From the NCBI RefSeq assembly GCF_041260155.1, contig NC_091928.1:35622388-35686387 (forward strand): a stretch of DNA of 64,000 nt. The letters run 5' to 3'. This document shows positions 1 to 12,399 of this stretch, in pieces; the stretch's first letter is position 1, and each line of letters starts with the position of its first letter. Origin of the DNA: Ptychodera flava (lineage: Eukaryota; Hemichordata; Enteropneusta; Ptychoderidae). The translations under genes and the position numbers were made by a program. The notes beneath the pieces are model-generated. The model saw only the letters and a program-made list of their open reading frames with translations. It made no database searches and was not told the origin of the DNA.

Positions 1-3000
1 ACTTATCTCAGAACACAGACCATGCACGTACAGTGAAAGCGGAATCAGTAATTAACCAGGTCCTGTTTTGGCTGAAACTTAATTATACGACCAGAATGCT
101 TCTAAAGAGATTTACAATAGTGGAGTATGCAGAAGTTTGTAACTACAAACAAAATCTCATAAAACAGGGATGGGTAATGGCTGTATATTTTAAGATTTTT
201 CAGTGGCAGTCGGTCTGAGAAAAGTAATCTTGTTATACTCCACTGGTCTTAATTTTACAATAATGCGTTGTTGTTGTGAAGAAGTTTGCTCTGTATATTG
301 ACAATTTTACAATGCCTATTTACTGTCTGTAAACAGTGCTTTCAACACTGATGTACACAGTTAATTCACATTCTACACAGAGATCCATAATTCTGTCACC
401 ATTACTGGTACAAAACTTGACAAAGGCAAACGTACCGGTACATGTACAGTTGCCCGGGTACAGTTGCATACTAAAGGGCATGTCGTTTTTAATTTCTCAA
501 AGTTCCACCCCATTTTGCACTACCCCTTGTACAAACGTCTCAGCTGGTGAATGGTAAACCTGTTCACCCCTAATTTGCTGTAGGCAGGTCCACGGTCACC
601 ACAAGTAACAATACGTTTGGGTCAAACCATGGTGGTGAAAGGGTTAAGGAAGTGAGTGAGTTACATGTAGGTCATTTCTCAGGTACGTGTACTGTGATAT
701 GTCCATGATACAATAAAATCTTTTCAAAACGCAAGAAGGGTTTCAACCAAAAATGCAACGCTCAAACTGAATTTTCCTGAAAAGTAAAGTTGCAAAAACA
801 ATACTATAAACCCATGGAAATATGGACAAACCATAACAGAGGACAGAAGTAATGCATAATTCACCAAAAACAATGAGATACCCGCAGACAGTTATTTTCA
901 AAGGGCGGCTAAATTAATCTATTGTAATTCAAATGTGAGCAAGTGAAACAATTGCCCACAGTCAACAATTAATAGAGACCTCTGGGAGTCGACACACTTT
1001 TATTGTGAGTGACTTCAGCCATCCTGTTCCAACAGCATGGTATAATCCGATTCCTGTGGCTATTTCCACTGCCACTGTTCCTCCACAAAACTACATGCAG
1101 CGTGACTTTTCAGTGAGAAGGTGTTAGTGTCAGCAAAGACTGAACAAAGCTTTGTCATTTACAGGCTATTTCCAGCTGACTAGAGACCTCTTGGCTCTGC
1201 AAGTTATCTCATGCATGGGTCAGGAAGGTCAAACTCTCTATTGATCATATTTATGCAGGAGGTAAAGAAAGAGACCCCTGCTATGGTACCTCCATGATTT
1301 ATGTGATCTCAGTTAACTGTTTCACCAAATTACCCTGTATGGGTCCACACACACCTTTGAAAACAATAGACTGGGGCCAAGCCTAAGAACAGGTCAGCAT
1401 GTTCTCATCATTGCCTGTTTACTATGTTGGTATTCAACACAATACAGGGAACACACAAACCTTAAAGCAGAGGTGGGCTCAAACCACAGTCCCTCCATGG
1501 CAGTGAAAGTTTCTTTTCCCACCCGAAATCGTGTTATGTGCTTGTTTGATCACGGTCTTGATGTACAAGTTCCAAGCATTCACTCTACAGGAGCTGGAAA
1601 TGTCAGTCCACAGCTATATCAATTTCTCTTTCATATCAAATGACTTTATCTCAAATCAACTGCTGTGTTTACGAGAATAACACAGCACCACCTGTTGTCT
1701 GTCTCAGTCTCCAGTATGGTGGTTTTCAAAAACACCATTAACCCTCAAATGATACCATATTGTTATTACAGTCAACCACATAAAATGTAACCTACTACTT
1801 TTATTGATAAGATTAATGTTGTCAAACATTTATTATTATAAACCAACAGATGTCCTATTTTCAAAGAAACAAATAACACTGAGACTTTTTATAAATATAC
1901 AAATTAATTTAGTGGTTTGCGAGACACATAAGGGAACACTAGCAGTAACTTCTGATGGTACTTTCACTATATTTCTATTCATATATTATAAATATATTTT
2001 TTTCATTCTTTTTCCTGGAGAGTATGGAAATACCACGTATTTTCACATGCACAAGCCAAGTTTGTCACTTCTGAACACAAAACATCTGAATTTATACTCT
2101 GGTTGTATTACGTCATGACACTCATGTCTGTGTCATTAATTTCAGTGCGTCAGAACTTTTTTAGCTTCGATCTTTGATGTGCTCATCAGTGTAAATAATG
2201 TCACTAATGCATCGTGGACATGTTCAATGATAGAAAGCTCACAACAGTTCAACATATAAAGGATGACCTGTATGACACACACATGAGATATCATAGAGAT
2301 TAAAATATTGGTAGAATTCACGACAACCAATCCTTTCATAAATAAATGTAGGGTCCGTATTCTACACACAGGGAAATACTTAGCACTGATATCACCGACC
2401 TTTGACCCCTATCCACCGACAAAGTTGCCATGCTGACCTTGCAAGTTATTTTTTAATTTACGATTTTGAAAACAAATCCGGTCCTGAAGCCAGAATGCAA
2501 TTAGGCAAACCATTCGATAAATAGTTTGTCATCAAGTTTCAATAAGATTTTCTTGCGGATTTATTGTATGCATGGTGTGAAAAGAGTCTACGAGTAAGAC
2601 CAAATGATTGCAGAAGTGCATTTTAAATTTACACTGTACTGATTGAGCCCAGAGATAATTAATCTTAATGAGATTACGGAATTTGTTTGTTCAAGGAACA
2701 GCCTACAGGATGTAGATTGCGTGGAAGGTGGGTGAGTCCTTGGCTTGTCCATTCCTGACTGGTACAAATAAAATAGCGGGAGTCATGAACCATCTGGAAA
2801 AATACTTAAATATGGGTAGGTCCATACAGGTCGGTATCTGTATTAAATCCCAACGCCAAGCCATCATGGCACGGGTAACTGGGTTATATTCCGACGTAGT
2901 TCCTGGGTACATAACCTATTCCCTAAGATACTACAAAATAAAACAGGCAATCATATCTGTTGTTTGTTTAATTTTTTCAATCAAAGCGGTGAAGCCTAAT

Positions 3001-3148
3001 CTCATTATTGTTCAAATCAAAGGAGATTGTGAAACTTATCACAGGGCATGGGGGTAGAGGGATGGGTTGAAATGGTTAATAATTCTTCACATGTATCACA
3101 TAGTTAGTTGCAATGAAAGGGACAATAGCTGTAAAACTTTTGATATAT
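1..3148. other. Intergenic or intronic stretch, no gene recognised
   Basis: Both strands are broken by frequent stops. The open frames here are at most about 110 codons, overlap on opposite strands and show no recognisable domain. A possible small inverted-repeat element lies near 556-651: its right edge reads GGTGAAAGGGTTAA and its left edge is only a loose match. This could be intron or 3' flank of a gene outside the window, but nothing in the sequence shows that. Confidence 0.5.
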
Positions 3149-3152
3149 TTAA

Positions 3153-3367
3153 ACCTTTGAGCGCCAAAGTCTATTTTTGTCCCCTTTATAAAATATACCC
3201 AAGTTAATATTTCTCAGATTTTTGCCAACATTTTGAGAAAAAACTGTAGCCAATGAAATATGATGTCCATTTGGTCCAAAATTATCAAAAATTACAGAAA
3301 AATTCATAAAAATTGGTAAAATTTTGCACCAAAATTTTGGCGGGAGACAATTACAACACACAAAGGG
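3153..3367. mobile_element. 215-bp MITE with TTAA target duplication
   Basis: The element is flanked by TTAA on both sides (3149-3152 and 3368-3371). Its ends are short imperfect inverted repeats, ACCTTTGAG on the left and CCCTTTGTG when the right end is read inward. The interior is AT-rich and non-coding. TTAA duplications are typical of the piggyBac superfamily, so a non-autonomous piggyBac-like MITE is the best guess; no transposase is present. Confidence 0.5.
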
Positions 3368-3371
3368 TTAA

Positions 3372-6144
3372 TGATTCAGCTCCGAGAAAACATGGAGGTT
3401 TTCTTCCCCATGATACAAGAAACGTAGTAATAGCCTTTTACACTCAACACATTCAATAAAATTATGCCACACTGTTGAAATATGAATTCTTTGCATTATT
3501 TAAATGTTGATACTAATATCATCATCAGGGGGAAATCCTGACAGGTTGAATAAGCTAAACTTCAACTTGATTTTGAGAGCAGAACAAGAAACTGTATTTT
3601 TGAGACACGTCAAAAATCATTCAAAACACTTCAAAAGTTATGGCTGATTGAGCTTGAAGAAAAGGAAAATTACACATTTCATCATAGAATATATGCAAAT
3701 TAACTAACACAATTGCAATCAACACTATGTACGTTTTCATTTGTATGAGAAAGTACAAAAGGCAGGTGCTATGAGGCTTCACTAGTCTATTGTTCTTGCA
3801 TCAGCTGATCAGTTATATGTAAACAGTGTCATTATATTACTACATGTAAATTTATTTTTACCCCTTCACATGCATGGAGCATGGAGGTAAAAAACCTGTG
3901 TGAATGGCGAGACTCACTGTTCACAATCATACCATGATTTTAAAGTGAAAATGGTGTTACTACACATATGATGTACGTCTGATCAGAGTATCTACTGATT
4001 TGGAAATCAACATTTGACTAGCATTTTCTGGGCCTTTGTCAATCATACTGAACTTCTGAAGTGGTGTGAGGTATTTAAAAACATCAACTTACAGTATACC
4101 TAATTAACAGTTTTTTTTCCTGACGGGCAATGATGAGCTGAAGTAGGACTGTTCTCGCTCACCTAACTACAGTCTTACAGTTCACGGTAAAGCGGCAAGC
4201 TGGAGTTTTGGTGATTTTGGTCGAGGTTCTATGGTTTGGGGCACACGTTTTATCAATCAGTTTGGGCTGAAGATCGAAGTGTCCGTTAAACAATTGCTCT
4301 GGTATACACTGGGCGTTCAACTTGATGGATAAAAATTGCTGTGGTCCGTGTCCCTACCACTCCTTTTCAAGTATTTTGAAGCCCTTTCCATCACGGCAGT
4401 CAACCAGTGAAAGGTTCGGGCTACAGATCGTAGCACGTTACTACGGAGAGCGTAGCGCGTACTCCCAAAACGACGATGCAACCATGACTGCCCTGCAGTG
4501 GGCGTGATATGACAATGACTGAATTGTTTACAGATTATCGAAGTCGCAGACAGTAGCGTCAACAAGTTAATCAGCAAATCTAAGAAAAAGTTTTCATTGA
4601 CGAGAATCTGTAGAAGAAGAAAACGACAAAACCAGTCATTTTCAAACAAGCAGTCTTTCAATAACGGCTCCACTCAGACGAACTAAAATGTCGATAATCC
4701 CGAACGAACGAACGTCGACATCACACTATTATTTCTCGAAAGTGATGAAACATTATCCTGTGGACAAACTCCAACTCTCAAAACTGACGGTACACGAGAG
4801 AATCCACTTACCAACAAGAAAATAGTTCCGACAGGGGTGAAACGGTGACACTTTTTTAAAGTTTGAAACTTTTCAGTTTGTGCTCAAAGTTTGCAGCTTC
4901 CGGGTTTCTCCATAGCACCAACCAACAGAGTGTTACGAAAAAAAGGGTAGTATAGCATTCGTAGTACGTTGATACGTACAGCAAATATTGAATCTCAAAA
5001 TATTTACTATTATCTTTTACAAGTAAATCAATAATGCAACAAACATTATTTGATTATTGTTTAAATGAATTAAATGTGATAGAAGCACTTTTATTCCATG
5101 GTTATCGAAATTAAGAGCAAAGTTATACCCACGTACACATTGAACGAATATGGGACTAGCATCCCTACTCACCTTCATCTCCGTGGAATCGTTGGCGGCG
5201 CTGCAATACAATATGCGTTGGTTGGGTTTGTTTGAGTTGTCAGTGTTATCATGCACCTCAGCAGGGGTCTTTCAGAGTTTTTTTCTGCGGAAACTGCTGT
5301 TCATTAATAGTGGTTTAACATTTATGTATTTATTCATTTATTTTATTTGTTTGTTTGTTTCTATGCCCTACTATATGACAAATTTCCCCAACCTCTTTTT
5401 TTCTGTGAACCGGGACAATGATTCCCACACACAATGCCCCCCCCCCCCCCCAACCAGTTTCCAGCGGTAGCGCTTTTCAATACAAACCATACAGAAATAT
5501 ATATCTAATTATGCATTAACAAAAACCAGAGGGCAAGTCATGCTGTAAGGCAAATAAATTCTTAATTGCGGCTTGCAATATATAAACAAGCTGTATCGGT
5601 TTTTATGCTGTCTGTAGGGCCTAATGACATTTTTTCTTTTTCTTTTAAACACAGATATTGATGAAAACATAGGGATAATAGTTTTACGGGAATTAGGCGT
5701 AATTATAATGTTAAGGTCCAAATATGCTGAAATTCATATGAATGAACGTAGTTTATACGTTCGATTATCATACTGAAGTATGTAGTGAGTATATACATAT
5801 ACATGTCGTATTGAAGATCAAAATTGGTTTCTGGAATTTTGATTATGACTATCTCGCCATCGTTTTTAGTTTATATACTGTTTCCTAAATTTGACCATGC
5901 GTGGATGTGTTTCCTTATGTTGACAACAAATGGACGCTTTATTGTTTGTTGCTTGTTTTGTTTTCTTTAGGGCATCACGTAACGGGGCAAATTATAAGTA
6001 GTTCAGGTAACGTTGTTAGGAAATGATGATTTAGGCCTATTTTCCATGCGGCCCGCAAGCCACGTCATCAACCAGCTCTCCTCGAAAACAACGAGATGTT
6101 GCGTATATTACGTATGTACCATGTACTAAAGAAGTGTCGTATCT
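3372..6144. other. No gene recognised
   Basis: The 118-codon minus-strand frame at 4317-4673 and the smaller frames around it have no recognisable domain and overlap opposite-strand frames. A C homopolymer of about 14 lies near 5438-5452. GC content rises around 4150-4700, which might mark a promoter region, but I see no supporting motif. Confidence 0.4.
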
Positions 6145-6180
6145 TAAGGGACTGGTCAGTTTCTTCGGCCTGTAAGGGGG

Positions 6181-6300
6181 GGGGGGGTGGATTATATTTT
6201 GCCGATGTCAAAAAGTGGCTGACCCCCCTAATCCAAATTTTGAAAACAGGGTGACTCCCCCTATTCCAAATTTCGAAAACAGGGTGACCCCCCCACCCCA
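6181..6300. repeat. Minisatellite with runs of C, unit about 30 bp
   Basis: Repeated units contain TGACCCCCC, then CTATTCCAAATTT, then GAAAACAGGG. The same unit recurs at 7420-7500, 12095-12135 and 26046-26100. On the opposite strand the long C runs are G runs of six or more, so local G-quadruplex formation is possible. It sits just inside the TIR of the 6148 element. Confidence 0.7.
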
Positions 6301-6340
6301 ACCCGCGCGACAACGGTAAAAAAAAGGTGTACATAAATTA

Positions 6341-6342
<2 letters not shown>

Positions 6343-6412
<70 letters not shown>
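6343..6412. repeat. (TA)n microsatellite
   Basis: A pure TA tract of about 70 bp inside the 6148-7544 element. A (TA)n tract at the equivalent place occurs in the inverted related copy at 25937-26012. Confidence 0.95.
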
Positions 6413-6414
<2 letters not shown>

Positions 6415-7078
6415 CATATATTTTAAACAGTCATTCTGTGTTTTAATGAAATTGTTAAGATAGGAATTTCAAAGTGTCAATCTTTAAGTTTGAATACAGT
6501 ACATTTTGAATGAGCTGTGAATGTGTTTCACACTTCTTATGCTTTTGTCCTGAACCGTTGTACAGAAATGGATGTCAATCATTAATATCAAAGAGGAAAA
6601 AGCAGTAAATCAAAAACTTTGATGGGTGTTAAGACTTGCCAGCCATCCAATTAAATCTCCTGAGGAGCCAGGTAATTTAGCCAAATCTGATGTGTACAGT
6701 GTCTGAGAGGACCTTTCCTTTTAACATTGAAACCATAAAAGCACGGCTAATAATGAGAAAACTGCCTTTTTAACTGTTATTTTGGTCATAAAAAAGCATC
6801 TTCCTACAGAAAACCTGAGACACAAAGGAAAATTGTTGCATCAATGAGAACGAAAGATATCTTGTCATTTTTCTATCTCTAAAATAAGTCACTGTATCAA
6901 ATATATATTGTGAAATATTTGTGCATGTTGCTTTCTCATACTGAATTCTCATAGAGAAAACAGAAAAGTATCAGGAATTTGTCATGCTTTTCATATAAAC
7001 TTCAGATTTCATAATGGTACACTTTCACGTAGCATACATCAAGATATCTCTGACATATATCTCTGATTTATCAAAGTA

Positions 7079-7343
7079 TGGCGCCCGAAGAGCGCGCCGA
7101 AAAATATGAAACATCCTGATATCTCTGATATATACGGTATATCTTGCGTATTAAAGTCATGCACCGGAAGGACGTGCTGAAAAATGCCTGATATATTAAA
7201 GTAATGTGCTCAAAGAGCACGCTGAAAAATATCAAACATGCAGATATCTCTGATATATGTATGCTTGATATGTTAAAGTCGGATGTGCTGAAAGATATGT
7301 CTGATTATAAAACTTACGCGCCCGAAGGACGCGCCGAAAAATG
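7079..7343. repeat. GC-rich hairpin minisatellite
   Basis: Four or five degenerate units of the form GCGCCCGAAGGACGCGC followed by CGAAAAAT, separated by AT-rich stretches with GATATCTCTGATATAT. Units lie near 7081, 7161, 7205, 7283 and 7317. Each GC core is nearly self-complementary. In the third unit the pairing is kept although the bases have changed (GTGCTCAAAGAGCAC). Confidence 0.7.
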
Positions 7344-7547
7344 CAACTGAATGATGAAATTTGTGGCTTACACGATGCATTTTAGGCAATGATGAGTCTG
7401 TGTCGAAATTCAAAAACACACTGACCCCCCTATTGGGCATTTCAAAAACATGGTGACCCCCCTATCACCATAGTCAAAAACAGGGTGACCCCCCCCCCCA
7501 TGAATCCACCGGCCCCTCCCAGGCCGAAGAAACTGATCAGTCCCTAA

Positions 7548-8478
7548 GGAAAGAAGCTGGAACTGACGACGAGTGATGATGCAGAACTGGAATTTATTTA
7601 TTGAATACTGAACTGTGGCTAAGGCCTCACGGCCCAGCCGCTGATACATGAGTCGGTGAACCTGCAAGTGAGTGTTGCTGCTAGAGTCGGTCGTAGTTAG
7701 TCCCTGAGTGAATGTACTGTCTCGGTCACTCCACAAGGAAGTGACCGTGGTCTTGAGTGTCTGGGTTCGTCCCTTAGTGAATGACCCTGGGTGAATGTAT
7801 CTACCTAAAGGTTATATTAGTCAATCCATTTATACAATATCTTGGCTATGTCGGATACCGACGCCATGAAGAATACAATAAGACACGTAAAACTTCGATT
7901 TATACCGACGATAGAAAAGATACAAAAGCACAACTTATCACTTGCCCTTGTTGGCATGCTACAATTCTTTTGTTTCAAATCCACGCCATGAATAAGTTAA
8001 AATGATATTATGGCAGCCAAATATTACAAGTAGTTGAAATACAATAGAATATGGGGGTAATACGCAGAATACCTCCATGAAAAACATAGTTACTGGGTGA
8101 ATTTAAAATGTGTGAACGATTAAGGCTATGCTGTCGATACCGTGCTGGTATTTCGTGGCGCCAGTATTAGAGTCCAAATCGAGAGGAATTACGTTGGATT
8201 TATCGCGTCCAAGGACGCTAATGTATCATGATGCTGAAATACTAATTTCCTTTGCGCATATATGGAAGATTATGACAGAAGCAACAAGTAAAAAAAGTTT
8301 GGTATAAACAAGTTGAAGGCTCACCCATAACTAGGTAAGATGTTGTCATTTTGAGTTCTATAACTAAGGCAAATTGTACATGAAGCTAACAAATACATAT
8401 TTACCAGTGAAATCCTACTTACACAACAATGCATATCTTACACGTATTGACAAGAACTCGGTCGACTGTCCTGTTTAC
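7548..8478. other. No gene recognised
   Basis: AT-rich sequence with short overlapping open frames on both strands and no domain, splice or repeat signal that I can support. Confidence 0.4.
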
Positions 8479-8771
8479 GGTAGAATGCGCCTCGAGGACA
8501 GATATTAGGAATCTCAATTTATACATTTCTGGTCCATTACTGGGGGCTCATTTTAAAGCATTTGTTGTAAGAAAAACATTATATCAGCTTACTTTTCAGG
8601 TAATTTGTTTTTCTTATACCAATCTTTGCATTTGTTTCTCTGCTACTAAAATTTGCACGGTGATGACCTATTTTAATTCTGGATTTGGTTAATTCTTGAT
8701 TTGGTTGACTCATTCATTGAGAAAAGTTTTTGTAAAAGCTTAAGTCTTTCACTTTCGAGGCGCATACTACC
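8479..8771. mobile_element. Old copy of the GGTAGAAYGC element
   Basis: It begins GGTAGAATGCGCCTCG and ends CGAGGCGCATACTACC, a short imperfect inverted repeat. The interior matches the 27514-27863 insertion, including AAGTCTTTCACTTTCGAGG near the right end and TTTGCACGGTGA in the middle. TTAA duplications are not preserved here, so it is an older or decayed copy. Confidence 0.6.
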
Positions 8772-9148
8772 CTGAGTCAGCATTTCTCCCAGTCATGTGT
8801 TTTCTTCAAATGCAATGTCATGTCAACGTGTGGCTTTCGTTGAAGTGGAAAATTAGAGTCCCCTCTACTGTTTTGGAAAAAAAAGAGTCACCCTTGGCAT
8901 CCAATATGTTGCGTGGTTTTCCCACTCTGCCATGCACTCAATGGCAAGACCCAATACATTTTATCTTAATTTGCGGTGTAAAATTCGTAAACGTGATAGT
9001 GATTTCGATCAGTTTTACTCTAGATGTGTTACTTTTGATCACAGAAGAGATGCTGAAGCGAATTTCCCCGGCCTCGCAGAGTGGACGATGTGTGCGAAAT
9101 CTCGGTGAACCAAAACAGAGTAAACGCCTCAAAAGTCTTAAGGAATAA

Positions 9149-9360
9149 AACACGATTGGAACTAATTTGGGACGATTAGTTCTTCATATTTTTCAAATTT
9201 CTCAAAAGTGTTAGGTGCCTAATAGCTGAATGTTGCAATATGGCAAATTACTCATAAAAGCAAGTGTATAACTTGAAATGAAAAGCAGATGAGCTTGCAT
9301 TTGCAGATTAAAACGACCTTACTTCACATCCAATTATCCCAAATTAGTTCCAATCGTGTT
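9149..9360. mobile_element. 212-bp MITE with perfect 24-bp TIRs and TAA duplication
   Basis: The left end is AACACGATTGGAACTAATTT and the right end is its exact reverse complement, with at least 24 bases matching. TAA flanks both sides (9146-9148, 9361-9363). Two relatives lie in this window: a full one at 42298-42510 and a fragment at 36609-36700. The three-base TAA duplication again fits PIF/Harbinger-type mobility. It is non-coding. Confidence 0.8.
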
Positions 9361-9363
9361 TAA

Positions 9364-10185
9364 AGGAATAACCTTAACACCTAATGTGTTGAAGAAATAC
9401 ACTATAGTCCATACGACATACGACTTATTTATCCTCGACACATGTGCATCAAGACAAAAAAAAAACATTCAAGCACATTTTAAACGTTGATTCGTAAAAT
9501 GGTACACTTATACACCTCTACATATATTAAAAAGCAGAAAGCAGTAAATGTTCTCCCTCCCAGACGGAGCGAATCATCGTTTGCATATGTGTACGGGCCA
9601 CACATACATACATCAACGAAACAGCACAATAAACTAATCCGTGGCATTTTCAGGCCAACCATATTTCTATTTGGAAATCACAGAAAAGACATAGAAAAGT
9701 AAGTCCACATTGCATTTTGTTACGGATTTCGGGCCAAAAGATATCACGTTTTAAGGTAATTTTTACAAAATCGCTGCGAATTTGTGAACGAATTCGAAAA
9801 TTAAAATTACGCGAGGTGCGCGATACATTTTGCGGCCAGGCATTTTTCTAGTGTGGAAAGAGATAGCATTTTGTGTGTAATCAGCTTTAAATTGATGTTT
9901 AGGAGTGTTGAATAGCAATATTGCGCATGAACTAGTTGTAAAATTTACACAAATACAGCAAAAGTAAAATAGTAAAGACCTTTCAAATCCTGAAGTACCC
10001 TGCTAGATTATCATCGGTTATCTCATGACGGTTGAAAACGGTGAAACCAACAAAATGAAATTCAAAGTGACGACAAAATACAGACATAAAAGCTCACGCT
10101 ATAACCAGTATCCAACCATATGATATTGTTTAATTTGGATGGGTATCATGACAGGGTTTTCACAAGGATGTCTGACTGGGTAGAA
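9364..10185. other. No gene recognised
   Basis: Short open frames overlap on opposite strands, for example around 9480-9700, and share no recognisable motif. No repeat structure was found. Confidence 0.4.
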
Positions 10186-10904
10186 TTTGAAAGTACACAG
10201 AGAGAACACACGAGAGGCTGAGGGGGAAAGTGTCAGATGGGGTGTCCCCTATCTTGCGTGGAAAATTTTGTGAAATTGAATCGATGTGTGTAATGGTGCA
10301 ATCTGAGAGTTGTTTCAATTTATTTTGCACTCGGTAAAATTGTTTGAAAATGACATTGAACACTGTATTTTTATGACATTTTTGCATGATCAGTGTTTGA
10401 GTCACAATATTCAACAACGAAACAATGACGATACATTTTGCAAAAAACAGTTCTCAGCTTCCCAGAGATTAAGACCAAAGAAAATGCAGGAATGGAAAAT
10501 CTGTGACCTCCTTGAATTGTGTCATTTCTCTAGCTGCCAGCTTCTAATGAAAAGCCTGAAGTCGATTAAAACATATGTTTCTGTGATAATAAATGATGAA
10601 TTCACAACAGTTCAATCTGAGAGGTGTTTTTCGATTTGTCTTTTACAAATAAAACTATTCGAACACCCAAGGGGAGAGCAAGAGAGGGGGTGTTCCCCTT
10701 TCCATCGAAACTTTTAAAAATTGATATGTGCAATTGTGCAATTTGAGAGGTATTTCAATTTATTTTGCACCAAAAATTGAGTAACCCCCTTCTTCCTCTC
10801 AACATTTTGAGTAACCCCTTGAAGTTTTCAATTTTTTGAGTGACCACCCCCCCCTCACATTCCTCTGACCCCCAGGCCGTAAATAATGACGGCTCCCTTA
10901 GGTA
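10186..10904. repeat. Repeat-rich element ending in a GGGAGCCGTCA-type terminus
   Basis: Three internal copies of a motif containing CAATYTGAGAG, then TTTCAATTTATTTTGCAC, lie near 10296, 10609 and 10735. The right part carries C runs and ends GACGGCTCCC followed by TTAGG. Read inward this is GGGAGCCGTCATTATTTACG, resembling the GGGACTGGTCAG terminus at 6148 in layout: GGG start, then GGCC, then a G run. I did not find a matching left terminus, so this may be a truncated element. Confidence 0.4.
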
Positions 10905-10905
10905 T

Positions 10906-12076
10906 TATGATCGTATGCAAGATGTCTTTTTTTAATTGAGCTGAAAATTGAAAATTGAGTTTGCGAGAAATGCAAAAGTACTACTTGGACAAGGGCCCCA
11001 GTGGCAATTTCGTACGCATGGCTGGGACCGTCATTGCCATTGTCATCGTTGACACTGCGTTGAATTACAGGCTTCAACGGATGGTCATTGTGTGACATAT
11101 GTCAACTTAGGCTGTGTTCACATGAAGTAGTAAGAAGGGGCTGGTGGAATCACGATTGAAATCTTTTTTCAGACCCTCCCCCTCAATACCCTAAAAATTA
11201 TCAAGTTACCCCGTCTATGTAATCAAATGTTTTCAGGTGGTCCTCAATTATCATAGAGCCGCATATTTATTAATGATGCAGGCAAAGAAAAATGCTTATA
11301 TATTTGGCAGTTCTACTCGAAGTAGTTATTAGTAGTTTGTAGAGCCATATTCCTATGCCATATGCCACCATGTCATCTTCGACGTTCGATTTTACTGTGA
11401 AAATTAGCAAGGTCATCTATCATGTAACCGTCGATTGTTCCCTATCATTCTCAAAATTCATACCTGATACTTAATTTTCTTCTTCTTCTCAGGCATATGT
11501 TCTCACGTCTACGGGCGCATAGACGCACAGCGGAATAGACCACAGGGGACTGTGGCGCCGACTACTGATTCACTGCACATTTCCCAATTTCCTCAGTCCC
11601 CTGACATACTCATTTCGCATATATAGCTTTCAGTGGCAGTCGATTTTACCGTGGACGAAGATACATTTCCAACAGAGCGGAGAATTGTCGTTTTCGTCCA
11701 CGGTACAATTCGACATCTGAAGACGTTTTAAGATTCATCTTGGCAAGGGGCCAAGTACTTTGCAGCGCCCTCTGTGCACACAGGCTACAACTTATAAATT
11801 TATTACCATACCATAAGTCTACGATAACGCCTTACAAGGAGATGGCAAATATGAATAAAACATTAATATTCATTTCGTTCTGACCAATCAGTGACCGTAT
11901 ACCACGAGCAGTAAATGCACACCAGCTACTTCCGGGTTGCGAACGTCGATATATTCGTACTCAGAGACTCAGAAGTCGTTACTATGTAAAATTTCAATAA
12001 AGTTTAGCATGTATAATGTGATATTAAGTCTTTTTTGATGTTTTCGACTTAGATAATGATAATATATCGCCAAATA
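10906..12076. other. No gene; short inverted repeats
   Basis: A 14-base stem TACCGTGGACGAAG pairs, with mismatches, with CGTCCACGGTA between about 11648 and 11704. A segment at 11817-11905 with AGTCTACGATAACGCC is a diverged inverted copy of 15500-15577. At about 11109 a stretch starting GGCTGTGTTCACA resembles one at 38058. No coding signal was seen. Confidence 0.4.
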
Positions 12077-12190
12077 AGGGACTGGTCAGGTTAGGGGGTT
12101 CACCTGTTTTCAAAATTTTGAATAGAGGGAGGTCAGCCACTTTTTGACATCGGCAAAAAATAAAATCCACCCCCCCCCCCCCCAGGCGAA
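12077..12190. mobile_element. Truncated copy of the GGGACTGGTCAG element at the left edge of duplication copy 1
   Basis: TAA precedes GGGACTGGTCAG, as at 6148. It then runs through the GAAAACAGG minisatellite and a 16-base C run in the opposite internal orientation, and breaks off at CCAGGCGAACG. In duplication copy 2 the same broken junction CCAGGCCGAACG occurs near 26146, so the truncation is older than the duplication. Confidence 0.55.
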
Positions 12191-12399
12191 CGTGTACTAT
12201 GGTATAGCAAAAGCATGTACCGTTCATACCGTTCATGGTTTTGTGGAGTGTAGTTATCAGACTGTTGTAAAGGCACTTTTAACCCTATAGTTGATCGGTA
12301 CCATGGTTGTTTGCGCTAAAACGGCCGGTAGCACGTCTTTCAGACTGCTTAGAGCCTGAATGCAGAGGTTGATTTATCAAAATCAGCGGTGAGTTTCAA

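Larger units (their letters stand above)
6148..7544. mobile_element. 1.4-kb non-autonomous TIR element with TAA target duplication (Harbinger-like)
   Basis: The left end starts GGGACTGGTCAG and the right end, read inward, starts GGGACTGATCAG. The terminal inverted repeats match at 24 of 25 positions (6148-6172 and the last 25 bases before 7544). TAA flanks both sides (6145-6147 and 7545-7547). A three-base TWA duplication with GG-starting TIRs is the signature of PIF/Harbinger elements. No transposase frame is seen inside. The interior is a patchwork of a C/G-run minisatellite at each end, a (TA)n tract and GC-rich hairpin repeats, so it was moved by another element's enzyme if it moved at all. 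Confidence 0.65.

Noticed and set aside
4317-4673. 118-codon minus-strand frame
   Set aside because: No domain, overlaps a plus-strand frame, and length alone is weak evidence in 64 kb of animal DNA.
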